From assembly GCA_000331325.2 (NCBI GenBank), contig CM003434.1:1420005-1484004 (forward strand): DNA of 64,000 nt. The letters run 5' to 3'. The notes under the pieces are model-generated. The model had not been told where the DNA came from. It did not search any database and saw nothing but the letters and a program-made list of their open reading frames with translations. The DNA is from Crithidia fasciculata (lineage: Eukaryota > Euglenozoa > Kinetoplastea > Trypanosomatida > Trypanosomatidae). A program made the position numbers and the translations under genes. Below are positions 18,546-28,819 of this stretch, piece by piece; the first letter of the stretch is position 1, and every line of letters starts with the position of its first letter.

Positions 18546-21044
18546 CTACTTCCGCTCCTGTACAGCGAGAGTGATGATACCAGCGTCCAGCGACTTAACC
18601 CGCACACGGCGACGCTGCGCGATGGTTGAGGTGACAGAGACGCTCTCGTTTTGACCTCTGCTGCTTTCCCGCAGAGGTTGGCCATTCTTGAGATCTGGCG
18701 TGCTGCGCTCACTCCACTGCCCTTCCCCATCGTCATCGCTGGAGCTGCTTGAGCTGTCGAAGGAGCGCTCCTTCTCATCGGAGCTCTCGTCGTCAAAGAA
18801 AGAGCCACCGGATGCGGAGCTAGGAGAGCGCGCTTCCTCAGCTTTCTCTTTTCTTTTGCGGCGCCGCTTCTCCCCATTGGTGCTGCTGCGGCGCCGTAAG
18901 CCACTCGCAGCTCCTCTGCCAAGCCGCCCGCACTCATCGGCAAAGCGGCGCAAAAGCCCACGACGGGACTCGCAGCGGCTGTCCGCTGGGTCCTGCCCGG
19001 AAACACGGTGCTGCCCCACCACACGCGTACTGTTTAAGCGCTGCGAGGCGAGTCGTGGAATGTCCTGGCTGCCGGAGAGGACACCCCAGCTGGTGGAGCG
19101 GCGCTCGTGGCCGACGCTCTCCTCTGCAGAGAAGGCGGCGACAGACTTTTGTTTCTCTGCGAGTGGGGAGGCGAGCCAGTCAGAGGGGGCGGTGGAGGGC
19201 TCCTTCTGCTTCTTTGATGACCGGTTCGGCCGCTTCGCCTTCTGTGAGACGGGCCGCACGTCAGCAATGCTCTGGACGTCTGTGTTGATGCTCTGCATGA
19301 AGAGGTCGACGTCGGTGTCGCGGCCCCGTCGGCTGCTGGACCGGGAAAGGAACGAGACCATGGAGTGCTGCCGCTGGGGTTGCTGGCGGACAGGGCTGTT
19401 GGGGGAGTAGAAGGAGGGGGCAGTGCCAGCTGCCTGTAGCGATCGCTGGGTGGGCTGGCTTCCTCCACGCGATGGCTCGGCGGATTGCTCACTGCTCGGG
19501 CCGCTGTGAGCGCGCGAAGCCGAGGCGTAACCCCCACCAGGTTGAACATCGTAGAGTGCGCTGCCGCCGCCACCTTGGTAGTCTGTGCGGGGCTGCATGC
19601 TGTTGAGTGGGTTGGAAACACGGGGCGGGGACATGGAAGAGAAGCGACCGCCACCGCTGCTGAAATTGGTGTTGGGGTACTGAACACCGTTGCTGCTGCT
19701 AACACTGTTGTTGTTGTTGCTGTAATTGTTTCCTCCGGCTCCTGCTCCTTGTCCCGCAGCGACCATGTTGCGGTAGTGCATCTGCGCGGCGCTGTCCTGG
19801 GCAGAGGTGCCCATCATGCTGCCTGGGCGGAAGGAGGAGACGGAGGGAAGGGCGTTGGGGTAGCCGCCTGGGTACGGTTGGGCCACGCCGAAGAGCATGT
19901 TCATGCTGGTGTTGCTGGCCGCGCTGCCGTTGTTGTGGAAGGCACCAAAGGGAGGCGGGGCCCCTGCGCTGTGGTTCATCACGCCGGGCATCATGTAGGG
20001 ATACGGTGCAGACATGTAGGACCCAGCGGGTATTCCCACCACGCCGTTGTACGTCTGCATGCTCCCTTGCCGTGCCATCGAGGGATATACAGCGCCTCCG
20101 CCAACACCGTTGTAGGGCCCGTAGCCTCCACCGCCACCACCACTACCATTAACAACAACAGAGGACGGCGTGGGGTTTGTCCCACCATTCCGGCCTTTGT
20201 TGGTGTGCGGCATGTTGCGCGGAGCGGGCGGGTGGCCACTCGTCGCCACACCTCGCAGCGTCGACTGCACCTCTGGCAGGCGGCCCTGTGCGACACCACC
20301 ACCACCATTACCAAAAGAGGAAGTACCGGCAGCTCCGTAAGGGTGGCCATCACTCCCGTAGTGTACACCATTTGCGTGGCCGATGTTGTTGTTCGGGAGC
20401 GACATCATTGCGGGGGAAGGGGAGGAGACGGGGTGCGTCTGCGACAGTGGCCGGCCGCCTGCTGAGGAGGCAGAGGAATAGTCATGAGAGCCATTTCTGT
20501 TGTCTCCACTCCCATTTCCGTTTCCACCAGCAGCGGCAGCGTTCTCACTCGCGCCAGGGGCGAAAGTTGTGCTGCCGGTGGAAGAAGCACCTGGCAGCTT
20601 CGGCAGCGTCACAGCAAAGGTGTCCTCGGTAATCAGCGGCGGCGCAGACGACAAAAAGTTGTGGTTGGTGGTCGGGCGGATGCCAGCGGTGATGGGCACA
20701 GTGGCGGCTTCTATGCCATCCTGCAGAGAGCCGGCGCTGCTGCTGTGGCGGCGGTTGCGTCGACCACGCGACAGAGGAGAAGAGGACTGCTGCTGCTGCT
20801 GCTGCTGTTGTTGGTATTGGACATCAAATGCAAACGGTTGCTGTAGCATCTGCTTTGATGCAGCGCTCGTGTGCGGTCTGTCGAGGTGAAAGTGTACGAC
20901 AGCGTCGCTTGTGGTGGCAGCGGCTGCTGCGTTGAATAAGCCGAATGTGTTGTTGGCGGAGGAGGGGGTTTGATGGCGCGCTGTGAGGGCGGCGGGCGGA
21001 GAGACGCTGGCTTCAGATTCCTCGGGAGCTGCGAAGGGCCACAT
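18546..21044 (-). CDS. Prion-like Gly/Asn/Tyr-rich protein with charged C-terminus (832 aa)
   Basis: Not recognised by family. The N-terminal 90 residues hold a nine-glutamine run (78-86). Residues about 170-510 form a long tract rich in Gly, Asn, Ser, Pro, Met and Tyr (for example YGPYNGVGGGAVYPSM and APYPYMMPGVM), the composition of prion-like domains in RNA-granule proteins. The C-terminal third is different: RRxS sites (RRHS 98-101, RRST near 649, RRRSST near 717), a dense basic block GEKRRRKRKEK near 724-734, an acidic Ser/Asp block near 749-775 and a final basic segment with hydrophobic end (GIITLAVQERK). Such a layout suits an RNA- or chromatin-associated condensate protein, but this is inference. 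The ATG is preceded by a T11 tract and an AG inside a small hairpin. Confidence 0.8.
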   Translation of the reverse strand: MWPFAAPEESEASVSPPAALTARHQTPSSANNTFGLFNAAAAATTSDAVVHFHLDRPHTSAASKQMLQQPFAFDVQYQQQQQQQQQSSSPLSRGRRNRRHSSSAGSLQDGIEAATVPITAGIRPTTNHNFLSSAPPLITEDTFAVTLPKLPGASSTGSTTFAPGASENAAAAGGNGNGSGDNRNGSHDYSSASSAGGRPLSQTHPVSSPSPAMMSLPNNNIGHANGVHYGSDGHPYGAAGTSSFGNGGGGVAQGRLPEVQSTLRGVATSGHPPAPRNMPHTNKGRNGGTNPTPSSVVVNGSGGGGGGYGPYNGVGGGAVYPSMARQGSMQTYNGVVGIPAGSYMSAPYPYMMPGVMNHSAGAPPPFGAFHNNGSAASNTSMNMLFGVAQPYPGGYPNALPSVSSFRPGSMMGTSAQDSAAQMHYRNMVAAGQGAGAGGNNYSNNNNSVSSSNGVQYPNTNFSSGGGRFSSMSPPRVSNPLNSMQPRTDYQGGGGSALYDVQPGGGYASASRAHSGPSSEQSAEPSRGGSQPTQRSLQAAGTAPSFYSPNSPVRQQPQRQHSMVSFLSRSSSRRGRDTDVDLFMQSINTDVQSIADVRPVSQKAKRPNRSSKKQKEPSTAPSDWLASPLAEKQKSVAAFSAEESVGHERRSTSWGVLSGSQDIPRLASQRLNSTRVVGQHRVSGQDPADSRCESRRGLLRRFADECGRLGRGAASGLRRRSSTNGEKRRRKRKEKAEEARSPSSASGGSFFDDESSDEKERSFDSSSSSSDDDGEGQWSERSTPDLKNGQPLRESSRGQNESVSVTSTIAQRRRVRVKSLDAGIITLAVQERK

Positions 21045-21062
21045 GCAAGGGGGAGAGCAGAA

Positions 21063-21091
21063 GGCACTTTTTTTGTGCCAAAAAAAAAAAT
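21063..21091 (-). promoter_or_regulatory. Predicted splice acceptor set in a 5-bp hairpin
   Basis: On the minus strand an 11-T tract is followed by GGCAC, seven A, then GTGCC. The first AG after the tract is the last A of the loop plus the first G of the 3' arm, about 22 bases before the ATG at 21044. Confidence 0.35.
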
Positions 21092-21378
21092 AGAGTTACT
21101 GCAAGAGAACCAAGAACAGGAAAAGAAAACAAAAGCTGAAGTCACTGCCCTACTGCCACGTGGCGTTTGCGCTTCGAGAAAAAACAAGAATTCTCTAAGC
21201 GTTACTATAGCAGCGCGGCGCAGTTGATAAGAAGCGTGAGTATGCGGAAAAAAAAAACAGGTTCAGGATGAGTGAAAGTAATAGTAATGGAGATGAGTCG
21301 AAGGAGAGTGGAATAGAAGGAGACGCTCTTTTTAATTCGCGACATGCGGAGCACACGTGGGGTGTGCTTTAAGAAGGG

Positions 21379-21543
21379 TTACGTGGAATGCACCAGTGGC
21401 GAGTCGAAGCATTGGCGTTTCTCAGCTGCTGTTCTCCGCATATCAAGATCATACGAGGCGACGATGGCGAGGCTGAAGTCTATGAGGCAGCCACCACCAT
21501 TTGCAGTTGCAAAGAATGTCATGTAGCTGCCCTCCTCCCGCAT
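21379..21543 (-). CDS. Possible micro-ORF (54 aa)
   Basis: The coding strand is open for 54 codons from an ATG, with GC-rich third positions like the large genes (for example CTC GCC ATC GTC GCC TCG). The product starts MREEGSYMTFFATANGGG, has a short hydrophobic middle (CLIDFSLAIVASYD) and ends CFDSPLVHST. An acceptor-like TTTTTTTCTGCCGCGGGAG lies about 47 bases upstream, although other AGs intervene. Composition differs sharply from the surrounding spacer. No family is recognised. Confidence 0.22.
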   Translation of the reverse strand: MREEGSYMTFFATANGGGCLIDFSLAIVASYDLDMRRTAAEKRQCFDSPLVHST

Positions 21544-23187
21544 TTTAGATAAAGTCAACGCAATGCTGCTTCACTCAATGAGTGATGTACTCCCGCGGCA
21601 GAAAAAAAGCTTGCATGAATGTTGTTCTTTGTATCTCGTACACGTACAGTCAGCATTTTGCAATTGGGAAAAAAACGAAGCTAAGAAAAGGAGATACAAA
21701 AGAGAAGCCATGCGACAGGGACCGCCTCTGCAACGATGTCGAATGAATCAAAAATTAGAGAAACAAAAAATAGAGCAAGATAAAAAGAATTGTGGGGTAA
21801 GCTTACCCTCATCCAAAACTAAGAAAAAGACGCATGCACATAAGTCCAACAGGACAATATATATATATTGTTATATAAAAAAAAACGTGAACAGAATCTT
21901 TATTAAAAAAGGAAATTGTATACTTCTGCGTATTGAAGCAAGAAACACCCTCCGTGGCACGTACAGCAGTGAGGTATTGTATTTGCTCTACGCGCAGCGC
22001 CGCAAAAAGAAAAAACAAAGAGACAACAAGGAAGTGAAAAGGCCACACATCCAAAACAGACAAAGGAAAAATATTCTTCTTATACTTGAAGCACATAAAA
22101 GTGTTCGATGAAGAAGTGAAAAGATGAGAAAAAAGGGTGAGACATAGAAAAATACAGGTTGCAATAGATTCGAGTACAAAGCACAGTAAGAAAAAAAAAA
22201 CTGAAAACACAGATAGTAAAGAAGCGAGCAAGCACGAGGATGCCCACATGCACATCTATGTACATGAGAAAAAAAAACAGAGAAGAAAACAGTGCAGCCA
22301 GAAAGCTGAAAAGCGGCGGAAAGAAATCAACGAACGAAACACACAGCACGAGAGCACTCGTCAGTAACAAAACACGTTCACCTCTGCATCCCTCGATAAT
22401 CAGCGGCTCGCCTTGTCACATAGAACGACGTGCTTAAAGGGATCTACAACCCATCAACTCAGCAGTAGAGCGCGTAAGCCACCATGAAACTCAAAACGCG
22501 CGACGGCAGTCAATGACGACAATAGGAACACATATGAGAAGAAAAGAAGCAAGCACTACCTCATGGGGAAGAAAGGTTGAGAAAAGGGGGGAAATGCAGA
22601 GAAACATTGAATGCACAGACATCAAAAACCGGTGTTTAAAAACCTCTACCAACATAACAGCGGAAAACAACAACGACTGCACTTCAGCTTTGCCCCTGTA
22701 AAACAGACAATGTGGAGTATGATTGCGAAAAACAACGAGAACACAAAAAGAGAAAACACTTTCTTGCAAAAGCACAAAATAAAAGAGGAGGAGCTCCTGA
22801 GAAGTCGCCGAGCGAAGAACAAACAAATAACACTTGAATGTCAACGGGGCGAGGACGAAGAGCTACACAACTTCGACAACACCCTAGCGAAACGGAAGCA
22901 CAACAAAAAAAAAAGAAGAAGCATTCAACGAAGACACTTGATGAAGTGGTACAAGACTTTAGACTCATCTCTTGACGCTTTCCTCTGCGGTTCATCGTAA
23001 GTAAACTAGTAAGAACTGATTCTACATGGGATTAGAAAAGTAAAGATAAAACACTGTTGTATGGCAGGGGGAGAATGAAGATAGAAAAAGACCGGCATCG
23101 TTTTCAAGCACGTTGCAATAAATAAAATAAAACAAGAAGGACAACAGAAAAAGTAAGAGCTCGCACCTTATTTCTCAAATAAGGGGG

Positions 23188-25644
23188 CTACTGACGCTGC
23201 TGAAAAGGCTGCTGCTGCTGCTTCTGCTGCATCTGTTGCTGCTGTTGCGGCGGCGGCATCTGCGGCATTCCCATTGGGTAGCGCATCATCATCGGCGCCA
23301 TCCCGGGGTTCACCATAAAGCTACGCTGCTGCTGCATCATCATGGCCCCGTTGGGCGGAGGCACTGTCTGATTCATCATGGCTGAGTGCATCATGGCTGG
23401 GTTGAAACCTTCCCCTCCTGCCGCACTGGTTCGCTGCATCCCATGCATGTTTGGCATGCTGCTGGCGGCGGGGAAGGCCATGCTTACCCGCTTCTGTAGC
23501 TGCTGCGGTGTCATGACAGTCTGCTGGGGGCTGGGAGAGAGGGAGGGAGTCGCCGCGTTGGGTACTGTCTGTCGACGGTAGTCGCTGGGCTGGTGAATTG
23601 CAGGAAGGGCAACATTCTGCTGCTGCTGCTGCTGTGCGGGCATGTAGGGCACAGAGCTGGCACGCCATTGGTTGGCTACGCCAGGTGGAAACATCTGTTG
23701 TTGTTGCTGCTGCTGGGGCTGTTGTTGCTGAAGAGGCTGCTGCTGCTGCTGCCAGTTCGCGGAGGCAGATGTTTTCGCTGGGGGCGGTGATGGCGACACA
23801 CCGTTGGTTGTCTGCGACGTCTCCGGCTTGAAGAACGAGGAAGGCTTGTAGTCTTTGCCGGACGGTAAGCCATTGTCTAGGGGACGCGAGTTCTCCCTGG
23901 CCTCCTTGTCCGGCGTCTTCGCTTTGTCATCCTCGCTTGAGGTGCTGCTGCCGCTGCTGCTGCCGCTGCCGCTGCCGCTGCTGCTGTCGTCGCTGTCGCT
24001 GTCCCCCGCGCTCACGCTATAGTGCTGCTCCTTCACGTCGTCGTCGCTGCCGGCCTCTGGGCTCCCTGCAAGAGGCAGCGGAGACATCTTGTCCTCCTCG
24101 TTCCCGCCATCGGTATCGCTGCGACGGCTCTTCTGCTGCTGCCCATTCCGACCCATCATAGCCGCCTTGAACGTATCCATCACACTCTCCTTTTCCCATC
24201 CCGGACTGTTGCTGCTGCTGGCAGCGCGGTGGTGATTCTCTGGCGTGGCAGAATGGGACGGGGACGCAGAGGTCGAGCGTGTAGAGGAGGAGGAGGGGCT
24301 CGCGACGTGACGATGACCTTCTCCTTCTTCCTCGTTATTGTTATTGCTGTAGTCGTACCCCTCACCATCGTCATCGTCCTCGTCGTCGTCCTTGTGCTCG
24401 TTGAAGTTGCCGAAGAAAGACTGCGTACGACGCACCGACTTGGTGCGGCTCATCGCCCGCTCTCGCTTAGCCAGGGTGGAGTCGAGCTCCTCGAGCACCT
24501 TCTCATTCGGGTCCTCACGAGGCGTCTCCTCGACAGCGGATATCTTCTGCACCGGAGTGACACTGCGACTCTGGCGGCGGTTCTTTGTGTAGCTGTTCCG
24601 CTTCTTGCGGTCCTTTTCCCCCTTGTTGTCGCCTCCAACTTCACCGCCGTCATCGCCATCGCTCTCTGGCGTGGGCTTCGCGCTGCTCGTGCGCTTCTTG
24701 GCCGACTTCGCCTTCTCCTCCGCCTCTGCCTCATTCTTCGACTTGCGCCGGTGCGTCGTCGTCGGCTTGAAGAAGAGGCTGAGCCGCTTCGCGAAGGAGA
24801 TGGGCGGCGGTGTCGCGGCCTTCGCCCCCTCCGCGTCCTCCTCGGCATCAGAGGCGGAGTTGTCGGAGTGGCTGCGACGGCGGCTCTGCTGCTTTGCCTT
24901 CTCCGCCAGCACGGAGGGTCGTCGAGCCGACTGCGCAGCCGCAGCGGAAGGGCCGACGGCGCGAGTGTTGTGCGACTGCGACTGCTGCTGTTGCTGCTTT
25001 GGGGGGTTGGCGCGGTACTGCGAGGCTCGCCGCTTCATGTCGGAGCCTTGCGGTGGGCCGCTGAGGTTGGGGGCGATCTTCTTCTGCGGCGTCGAGACTT
25101 CTTTTGCAGGAACCGCTGGTTGCGGCGGTGGCGGTGCGTGTGGTTGCTGCTGCTGCTGCTGCTGCTGTTGTTGTTGTTGTTGTTGTAGCATCTCTGCGGG
25201 TGGGTAGGAGGGTCGGCGTCCAGCCTGGCGGACGTAAAGCGCCTGGTGCTGCGGTGGGGGAAGGGGCTGGCCCGGCCGCATGCCGCCTCTCATCGAGGGC
25301 TGCCGCTGAGGCGGTCCGGTACGCCCCGCAGCCTGCGCCAAGAGCGCCATCTGCTGTTGCTGCTGCAAGAGAGCCTGCTGGCGCATCAGGACACTGCTGC
25401 GTCGGCGCATCTGTGTCTTGGAGTGGGCCAAGTTGTCGGCCTGTCGCTCGTCAACGTGCTCATCAATCGCGTTGGTGGGGATGAGGCGTACGCTAGAACG
25501 TCGTCGGCCAATGCGCAGCGTGCCGGAGCCGTTGAGGTTGTCCTCGTCGTCACCACCTGGTGTGGGGGTGGTGGACGGTTGAGGCTGCTGAAAAGCGGAG
25601 CGGAAGCCGTTTGCGTCCGCCCCATTCTCCTGATTTTGGTACAT
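23188..25644 (-). CDS. Glutamine-rich disordered protein with many RRxS sites (818 aa)
   Basis: Not recognised. The first in-frame ATG gives MYQNQENGAD; the frame is open upstream without an ATG. The protein has a 14-glutamine run (154-167), further Q-runs throughout and a Gln/Met/Pro-rich C-terminus from about 630 to the end. RRxS/T sites are exceptionally dense: RRRSSV twice (47-52 and 80-85), RRPSYPP (143-149), KRRASQ (204-209), RRPSVL (241-246), RRRSHS (255-260), RRQSRS (356-361), VRRTQS (404-409). The centre alternates basic and acidic blocks (DDDEDDDDGEG near 419-429) and Ser runs. FFKP occurs twice (291-294 and 604-607). No membrane segment is seen. It is probably a phosphoregulated scaffold or RNP component. 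Q-tract codons mix CAG and CAA, so the length may be stable. Confidence 0.8.
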   Translation of the reverse strand: MYQNQENGADANGFRSAFQQPQPSTTPTPGGDDEDNLNGSGTLRIGRRRSSVRLIPTNAIDEHVDERQADNLAHSKTQMRRRSSVLMRQQALLQQQQQMALLAQAAGRTGPPQRQPSMRGGMRPGQPLPPPQHQALYVRQAGRRPSYPPAEMLQQQQQQQQQQQQQQPHAPPPPQPAVPAKEVSTPQKKIAPNLSGPPQGSDMKRRASQYRANPPKQQQQQSQSHNTRAVGPSAAAAQSARRPSVLAEKAKQQSRRRSHSDNSASDAEEDAEGAKAATPPPISFAKRLSLFFKPTTTHRRKSKNEAEAEEKAKSAKKRTSSAKPTPESDGDDGGEVGGDNKGEKDRKKRNSYTKNRRQSRSVTPVQKISAVEETPREDPNEKVLEELDSTLAKRERAMSRTKSVRRTQSFFGNFNEHKDDDEDDDDGEGYDYSNNNNEEEGEGHRHVASPSSSSTRSTSASPSHSATPENHHRAASSSNSPGWEKESVMDTFKAAMMGRNGQQQKSRRSDTDGGNEEDKMSPLPLAGSPEAGSDDDVKEQHYSVSAGDSDSDDSSSGSGSGSSSGSSTSSEDDKAKTPDKEARENSRPLDNGLPSGKDYKPSSFFKPETSQTTNGVSPSPPPAKTSASANWQQQQQPLQQQQPQQQQQQQMFPPGVANQWRASSVPYMPAQQQQQQNVALPAIHQPSDYRRQTVPNAATPSLSPSPQQTVMTPQQLQKRVSMAFPAASSMPNMHGMQRTSAAGGEGFNPAMMHSAMMNQTVPPPNGAMMMQQQRSFMVNPGMAPMMMRYPMGMPQMPPPQQQQQMQQKQQQQPFQQRQ

Positions 25645-25698
25645 GTTGTTGTCGGATGTGTGGAGGTGTGTGTGCGTATCACTGCCTGCTCTGCTCAG

Positions 25699-25737
25699 CT
25701 GTGTTCCGTTCAATTGGAAAAGGAGCGGAGAGAGAGT
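25699..25737 (-). promoter_or_regulatory. Predicted spliced-leader acceptor of the Gln-rich gene
   Basis: A CTCTCTCTCCGCTCC tract is followed by TTTTCC, then GAACACAG, with the AG about 55 bases before the ATG at 25644. It lies downstream of the open-frame extension, supporting the ATG start. Confidence 0.45.
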
Positions 25738-26179
25738 GCGCAAGCACAGCGAATGTGGACTGACCTGCTTGCCCAGCTAGATGCAACAGAGACCTGTGCA
25801 ATAAGAAAATGAGCAGAAAGTGAAGAAAAACAAATCACCAAGTGGAGGGATCACGAACGAAAGAAAATGAGTGAATCACAGAAAAAAAATTGGACGTTCG
25901 TTAACGAGCTAGAAGAAAAATAGAGAATTTAATCGAGAGAGAAAATGAAGACGATGGAAAGTACGAGTTGAATGAGTCCACAAATGTACTGTACATGCAA
26001 CACTCTGTGTGAGCAGAAGAGTGACAGAAAACACACAAAGTGTGGAGATGTAGGGCGGTAAATGACGAATTTGTGATGAGTGGTTCGCGAGATGAGATCA
26101 AGAAGATGAAGAAAAGGTTTAGGAGGGGGAAGAGTAAGAGTGCACAACTATCAGCGAGCATAACGAGAGCAGAAAAAAG

Positions 26180-26272
26180 CTACATATTGAGTTCTACCTC
26201 TTCTGGCGCGTTTACTGAGAACTGCATGAGCTGCTCAAGCCATGTCACGAAGTCGATCCGCACGTGTGGCAT
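26180..26272 (-). CDS. Possible micro-ORF one base after a splice acceptor (30 aa)
   Basis: The coding strand reads CCTTCCTTTTTCCTCAAG, one base, then ATG, with 30 codons to a TAG. The peptide MPHVRIDFVTWLEQLMQFSV continues to a short acidic tail and could form one amphipathic helix. Its first half uses GC-ending codons like the big genes. It could be a uORF in the leader of the glutamine-rich gene about 0.5 kb downstream, or an independent micropeptide mRNA. The acceptor position is the main support. Confidence 0.25.
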   Translation of the reverse strand: MPHVRIDFVTWLEQLMQFSVNAPEEVELNM

Positions 26273-28819
26273 TCTTGAGGAAAAAGGAAGGCTGTACAAC
26301 ACACGCTAAAATCAGCAAATGCCATTTCGACGCCTGAAGGGCTCCAATTGAAGAACTCCTAAGCCACCACTATCAATTCTTTTCATACCGTTTTTGCTTT
26401 AGTCTTCTAACATCCAGTATGCGTCAGCCAACAGGGGGAGAAAAGGGGTACAAAAGAAAGTCACAAACAGAGAGAGTTATACGCCGACAACACTAAGCAA
26501 AGGGAATATGTGGATGATAAGAGAGGAGGAGGAGAAAACGAGTGAGAAAAGGGCCACATTGGAAAAAAAAAAAACGAATGAAAAAAAGCGAGAACGGGCA
26601 AAAGTACGAAAAGCAAAGCTGCGCAGTGTTTTGATAAAAGAAAAAGGAAAACAAAAAACAGATTATTTTTGGTTCGACTATCGACAAGAGGACACGTGTA
26701 GCCACAGCAGAGATTGTAAGAAAACAAACGCCTTTATGGTAAAGAGATAAAAACAACGAGGAGAAAAAAAAGAACGGGGCACATAGCACGTCCAGTGGAC
26801 AATGCAAGCGAAACAAAAAAAAAAAGCTGGGAGAGAGACTAAAGTGGATAATAAACGCTTTTTTTTTTTGACAACTCCAGCGGAGAAAGACAGAGAATTA
26901 CGCGACAAACGTCGAGATGCACACGAACAAAGAAGAGACAACGAGGCACATGAGGTGAGCATGGAAACCACAGAACGAAAGCAACGAATACGAAAGCGTA
27001 CAATAAGAGCCGAGTACAACAAAATACTCAGGCTTTGTAGAGACGGCAAGGACATCATGCACTCCACTAAAGCAGGCGCAGACACACAGCTTATCTTCGC
27101 GTTCACAAATGCTTGACGAACCTTTTCTTTTGTTTCTCTTCATCACGCTTAGCCTACAGCACCAAAAACGACAACAAAACGCACGCATAGAATGCAAAGG
27201 GCAAATGTTAGTACAGCCGTGACAGACCTGAACTAACAAAAAGGAGAACAGACAATGAAGGAAGAAGACGGGGAGAAAGAAAAAAGAGAGAGAGAGAAGG
27301 GGAAACCGAAACTGCACCGTTAGTCCAGCGGGAGGCAGAACAGATGAAGGGGGACTGGAAAATAACAAAGATAATAAATATTTGCACAGGCACACGCACG
27401 TTGAAGCACAGAAAAGACAAGCAAATAAGAAAGAGCTGGGATAAACAGCAAGTTGTGTCCAGCGAGTCCATTTATCCTTCCTCCCGCTTTGCTAAAATAG
27501 AAGCTCAAGCTGACCACCGACAGTTCTTGTGTGTTTTCGAGTGTGTGTGTGAAAATGGCATCTAAATAGTTGTGCGGTGCAAGCAGGGCGCAAAGAGAAG
27601 GAGCTACGTGGAGCACCACGCAGGTCCGTTGGCCTGCCACGCCGACTTTAATGGTAGGCGGAAAGAAAGGAAAAGGAAAAAAAAAAGAAAGAAATAGCGG
27701 ATATCTAAAGTGAAGCCGCTCAACTTGATTCTTCTTGCTTTCAAAATGAAGCGACTTCCTATCAGACACACAAAAAAGAAGAGGAAAGAGGCAAATAATA
27801 AAAGGTAAAGCAAGCTTACGATGAGGCGGGAAAAAAGAACAGCAACAGAATGTGAAAAGACCAGATTCATCCGGAAATAAAGATGGCATCGACGAAGACA
27901 TAAACAGCAAATAAAAAACGGCGTACTTTTAAAATAGAAAACGTGACAGCTGCGGCGACTTCCAATAACACTCTTGAAAAGCACAGCGGGTGTGTTCTTT
28001 TGTTTTCTTTCTTGAGTGCACACTACCTTAAGCGAGGCACAGAGAAGGTAACATGCTGTCCGTGAAACGTTTCCTCACTGGTGCGTAACTACGCCGATTC
28101 ATTCTTCTCCAGTAAAGAGAGAGAAACAAAAGTGTATGTATTGGTAGGCGACAACGGGAAAGAAAAGAACACCACAACAACTCGAAGTCTTCTCCAACTG
28201 CCAAACACACACACACACGGGCACACACACCACTAACACGTGCCATACGAAACAGAACGGCAGTAAGAAGACTTCTCTGCTGCACCTCGTTTTATAAATA
28301 AATGAGAAAAGCCCGACGATGAGGTGATAAAAGAAGAGAGGAAAATAGGAGAAAGAAGCAATTCGAATGAATTCGAAAAGGGGGACAAAGAGGGAGCTAC
28401 GAGAACACAAGAGCGCGGAACCAAATGTGGCAATCGAAAATACACGCGTCGATTGTTTTACTCGCGACAGCAACAACAATATCAACAGAAAAACAAAAAA
28501 AAGCGTACCAACACCGTTGTACTCAGCGATCCGAAGTGCTCAGGAGAAAGCAAAAGAAAACAGGATACTTAAGAAAACAATTGGAAAGAGGAGTGGGGCA
28601 GTGTGAGGCAAATGGAAGTCATTGCGAACAGGAAAAGTGGAGTGAATAGAGAACAACCCCCCTGAAGTCGTAATTTCAAGAAGAGAAAACAGCGTCCCGC
28701 AACGCACACACACACAGTTACAAGTAAGAGAATCTTGAAGAAACGTAAGAGAGCTAACGGAAAGTATTAGTAACACTCAACGCTTTCCGCTCCCTCTCAA
28801 CACCACAAAAAAAAACCTT

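Larger units (their letters stand above)
21045..23187. other. 2.1-kb spacer
   Basis: A balanced island at about 21300-21660 holds a 54-codon frame, listed separately. A 16-base perfect AT palindrome lies at 21855-21870. A second balanced patch lies at about 22370-22530. The rest is purine-rich on the plus strand. Confidence 0.6.
25645..28819. other. 3.2-kb spacer
   Basis: A balanced island at about 26180-26450 holds a 30-codon frame directly behind a splice acceptor, listed separately. The remainder is purine-rich on the plus strand, with only compositional frames. CA-repeat-like CACACA patches lie near 28205 and 28710. Confidence 0.6.

Noticed and set aside
21855-21870. 16-base AT palindrome as a regulatory site
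   Set aside because: Alternating AT is automatically palindromic; a similar 14-base one lies at 49542-49555. No further signal.
24022-25188. 388-codon plus-strand frame rich in Leu, Arg and Val
   Set aside because: Antisense of the glutamine-rich gene; CTG/TTG runs come from CAG/CAA repeats.
26802-27116. 104-codon plus-strand charged frame
   Set aside because: Compositional product of A/G-rich spacer; no motif.
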